From the NCBI GenBank assembly GCA_937928035.1, contig CALFWA010000265.1, positions 1 to 9,291 of the forward strand: DNA of 9,291 nucleotides. The letters run 5' to 3'. Below the pieces are notes generated by a model that was not told the origin of the DNA, did no database searches, and saw only the letters and a program-made list of their open reading frames with translations. Below are positions 8,063-9,291 of this stretch, one piece after another (within the stretch, counting starts at the first letter, position 1; each line of letters opens with the position of its first letter). A program made the translations under genes and the position numbers. The DNA comes from an uncultured Caldilinea sp. Lineage in GTDB: Bacteria; Chloroflexota; Anaerolineae; Caldilineales; Caldilineaceae.

Positions 8063-9291
8063 ATGAGTGCTCAAATCGCCGTTTTTATCGATTTTGAAAA
8101 TATCGCCTTGTGGGCGGAGCAGGAATTTCTCGATTTTGAGCTGACCCCTTTGATGAATTATTTGCAGGGGCGCGGTTCGATCGCCATTGTGCGCGCCTAC
8201 GCCGACTGGAGTCGTTTTTCTCGCTATCGGGAAGATTTGATGAACCACGCCGTCGATCTGGTGCAAATCTTCAGCATTCGCGCCGGCAAGAACCGCGCCG
8301 ACATCCGCATGGCGCTCGACGCCCTGGAGACGGCCATTCAACGCCCTCAGATCGACACCTTCGTGATCGTCTCCGGCGACAGCGATTTTGGCCCGCTGGT
8401 CACCAAACTGCGCGAGTATAGCAAGTATACACTCGGCATCGGCCCGCGCGAGGTGACGCACCCGCTGCTCATGCGCGCCTGCGACGAATTTGTCTATCTG
8501 GAAACGGCGCTGGGGGAATTTGTCGGCGATGAAGGGCTGGTGGAGACTCCGTCTCCGGACGCCGAGGCGGCGCGCCAGCTCCTGCTCAAGGCGTTGCATA
8601 TTCATGCGCAGCGCAACGATCTGCCGGTGCTGGCCGCCAAACTGAAGCAGACCATGCTCATGCTCGACGCCTCTTTCAACGAGGCCTCGACGGGCAACTC
8701 GCAGTTCAAGAGCTGGCTGGAGCAGAACACCGACATTTTAACCCTTTACGTGAAAGATCATCAGATCTATGTCGCCCCACGCGAGTACAGGCCAACGCCG
8801 GAGTGGGAGTCGCGCCCCTGGGGATTGACAACCGCCGCCAACGGCCAATCCGCTGCATCGACGGCGCCGTTGGCGACCACGCCGTCCGGCGACCTCGGCT
8901 CAAGCGCCAAGCTCACGCTGCGGCAACAGTACAACCAGATTTTTACCCGGCTCAAAATGACGTCGGTGGACTTCGCCACGCGCCGCGATGTGTTGCGCGA
9001 CATCTACCGAGAGCTGAGTGAGCGCCCCGGCGAACGCACGACCGACGAGCTGCTCGACGAACTTTGTGAACGGTATGAAAATCAGGGGTTGATCCGCAGC
9101 AAGACGACGCTTCGCCAGATCTGGCAGATGGGCTTTCGGCAACGCGCCTTCGACTACCGCGACCAGGTCGCTTCGGTGCACGTTCCGGTCTGGCTCAGCC
9201 CCGACATCGACAGTGAAGCGACCTTTGTGCGCCGCGCCGAGTCGGGGTTCGTCTACGCCGTCGTCAACGCCGGGTTGGAGATCGATAAAAC
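8063..9291 (+). CDS. NYN (LabA-like PIN) domain protein with OST-HTH/LOTUS domain (3' partial)
   Basis: The frame is open from ATG 8063 to the window end (409 codons seen, no stop), with AAGGA 7 nt upstream. Residues 1 to about 150 are a NYN domain of the LabA/limkain-b1 type. VFIDFENI (7-14) supplies the first acidic residue (Asp10), KNRADIRMALDA (76-87) gives Asp80 and Asp86, and VIVSGDSDFGPLVTKLRE (101-118) gives Asp106 and Asp108. These would bind metal in a PIN/FLAP-nuclease-like active site; the family is thought to cleave RNA. Residues about 165-240 (LLLKALHIHAQRNDLPVLA, then GNSQFKSWLE and LYVKDHQIYVAPRE) fit an OST-HTH/LOTUS RNA-binding winged helix. A low-complexity Ala/Ser/Thr/Pro linker (about 245-283) leads to a third, helical part (about 285-368, QQYNQIFTRL to MGFRQRAFDY) and then a mixed region that I do not recognise. 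No signal peptide or membrane segment is seen. It is divergent from dnaK, so shared regulation is possible but unproven. Confidence 0.85.
   Translation, partial: MSAQIAVFIDFENIALWAEQEFLDFELTPLMNYLQGRGSIAIVRAYADWSRFSRYREDLMNHAVDLVQIFSIRAGKNRADIRMALDALETAIQRPQIDTFVIVSGDSDFGPLVTKLREYSKYTLGIGPREVTHPLLMRACDEFVYLETALGEFVGDEGLVETPSPDAEAARQLLLKALHIHAQRNDLPVLAAKLKQTMLMLDASFNEASTGNSQFKSWLEQNTDILTLYVKDHQIYVAPREYRPTPEWESRPWGLTTAANGQSAASTAPLATTPSGDLGSSAKLTLRQQYNQIFTRLKMTSVDFATRRDVLRDIYRELSERPGERTTDELLDELCERYENQGLIRSKTTLRQIWQMGFRQRAFDYRDQVASVHVPVWLSPDIDSEATFVRRAESGFVYAVVNAGLEIDK

Noticed and set aside
8060..8075. GAGTGCTC at the NYN gene start resembling a CIRCE half-site
   Set aside because: It lies within the first codons of the gene, has no partner arm at 9 bp, and is more than 450 bp from dnaK.
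8039..8605. A 188-codon minus-strand frame in the NYN region
   Set aside because: The plus-strand frame from 8063 has NYN motifs, a Shine-Dalgarno and stays open to the window end; the minus frame is its shadow.

Overview
The window reads as an ordinary chromosomal segment of a moderately GC-rich bacterium. The carboxypeptidase-regulatory-like secreted protein tail, the LabA-type NYN/OST-HTH protein, the class B J-protein paired with dnaK and grpE, and the mixed Shine-Dalgarno and sigma-70-like signals would all suit a filamentous member of Chloroflexota (Caldilineae or Anaerolineae). That placement is an inference from gene style, not from a marker gene. DnaK carries the extra NBD segment that is absent from Bacillus-type DnaK, which argues against Firmicutes.

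Layout from left to right. At 2-247 (+) is the end of a gene for a probable secreted or surface protein with a carboxypeptidase-regulatory-like beta-sandwich. Facing it on the minus strand are a molybdate-type ABC ATPase (295-1386) and, just upstream of it, an acyl-CoA dehydrogenase (1408-2634). These two probably form one transcript: 21 bp separate them and they share a reading frame. Next, still on the minus strand, is a protein with two tandem GNAT acetyltransferase domains (2775-3644), with its own extended -10 promoter. The chaperone operon dnaK-grpE-dnaJ follows, transcribed right to left (7600 to 3826). A 462-bp divergent intergenic region then separates dnaK from a plus-strand gene (8063 to beyond the end) for a NYN-domain putative RNase with an OST-HTH/LOTUS RNA-binding domain and an unrecognised C-terminal part.

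How the genes work together. DnaK, GrpE and the J-protein form the Hsp70 cycle: the J-protein delivers clients and stimulates ATP hydrolysis, and GrpE exchanges the nucleotide. The operon has no hrcA, hspR or canonical CIRCE nearby. Instead, a 21-bp inverted repeat with 6-bp arms and a 9-bp spacer overlaps the predicted -35 element of dnaK. A perfect 12-bp-stem hairpin lies between dnaK and grpE and may lower or stabilise the downstream message. The acyl-CoA dehydrogenase and GNAT genes each have short direct repeats at their promoters that look like operators.

The most interesting points are the architecture of the NYN/OST-HTH protein, the candidate non-CIRCE operator on dnaK, the dnaK/grpE hairpin, the long coiled-coil N-terminus of GrpE, and the operator-like tandem repeats. 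I see no CRISPR array, transposon, tRNA, rRNA or phage gene. I did not find a clear undescribed multi-gene system; the region is mostly housekeeping.
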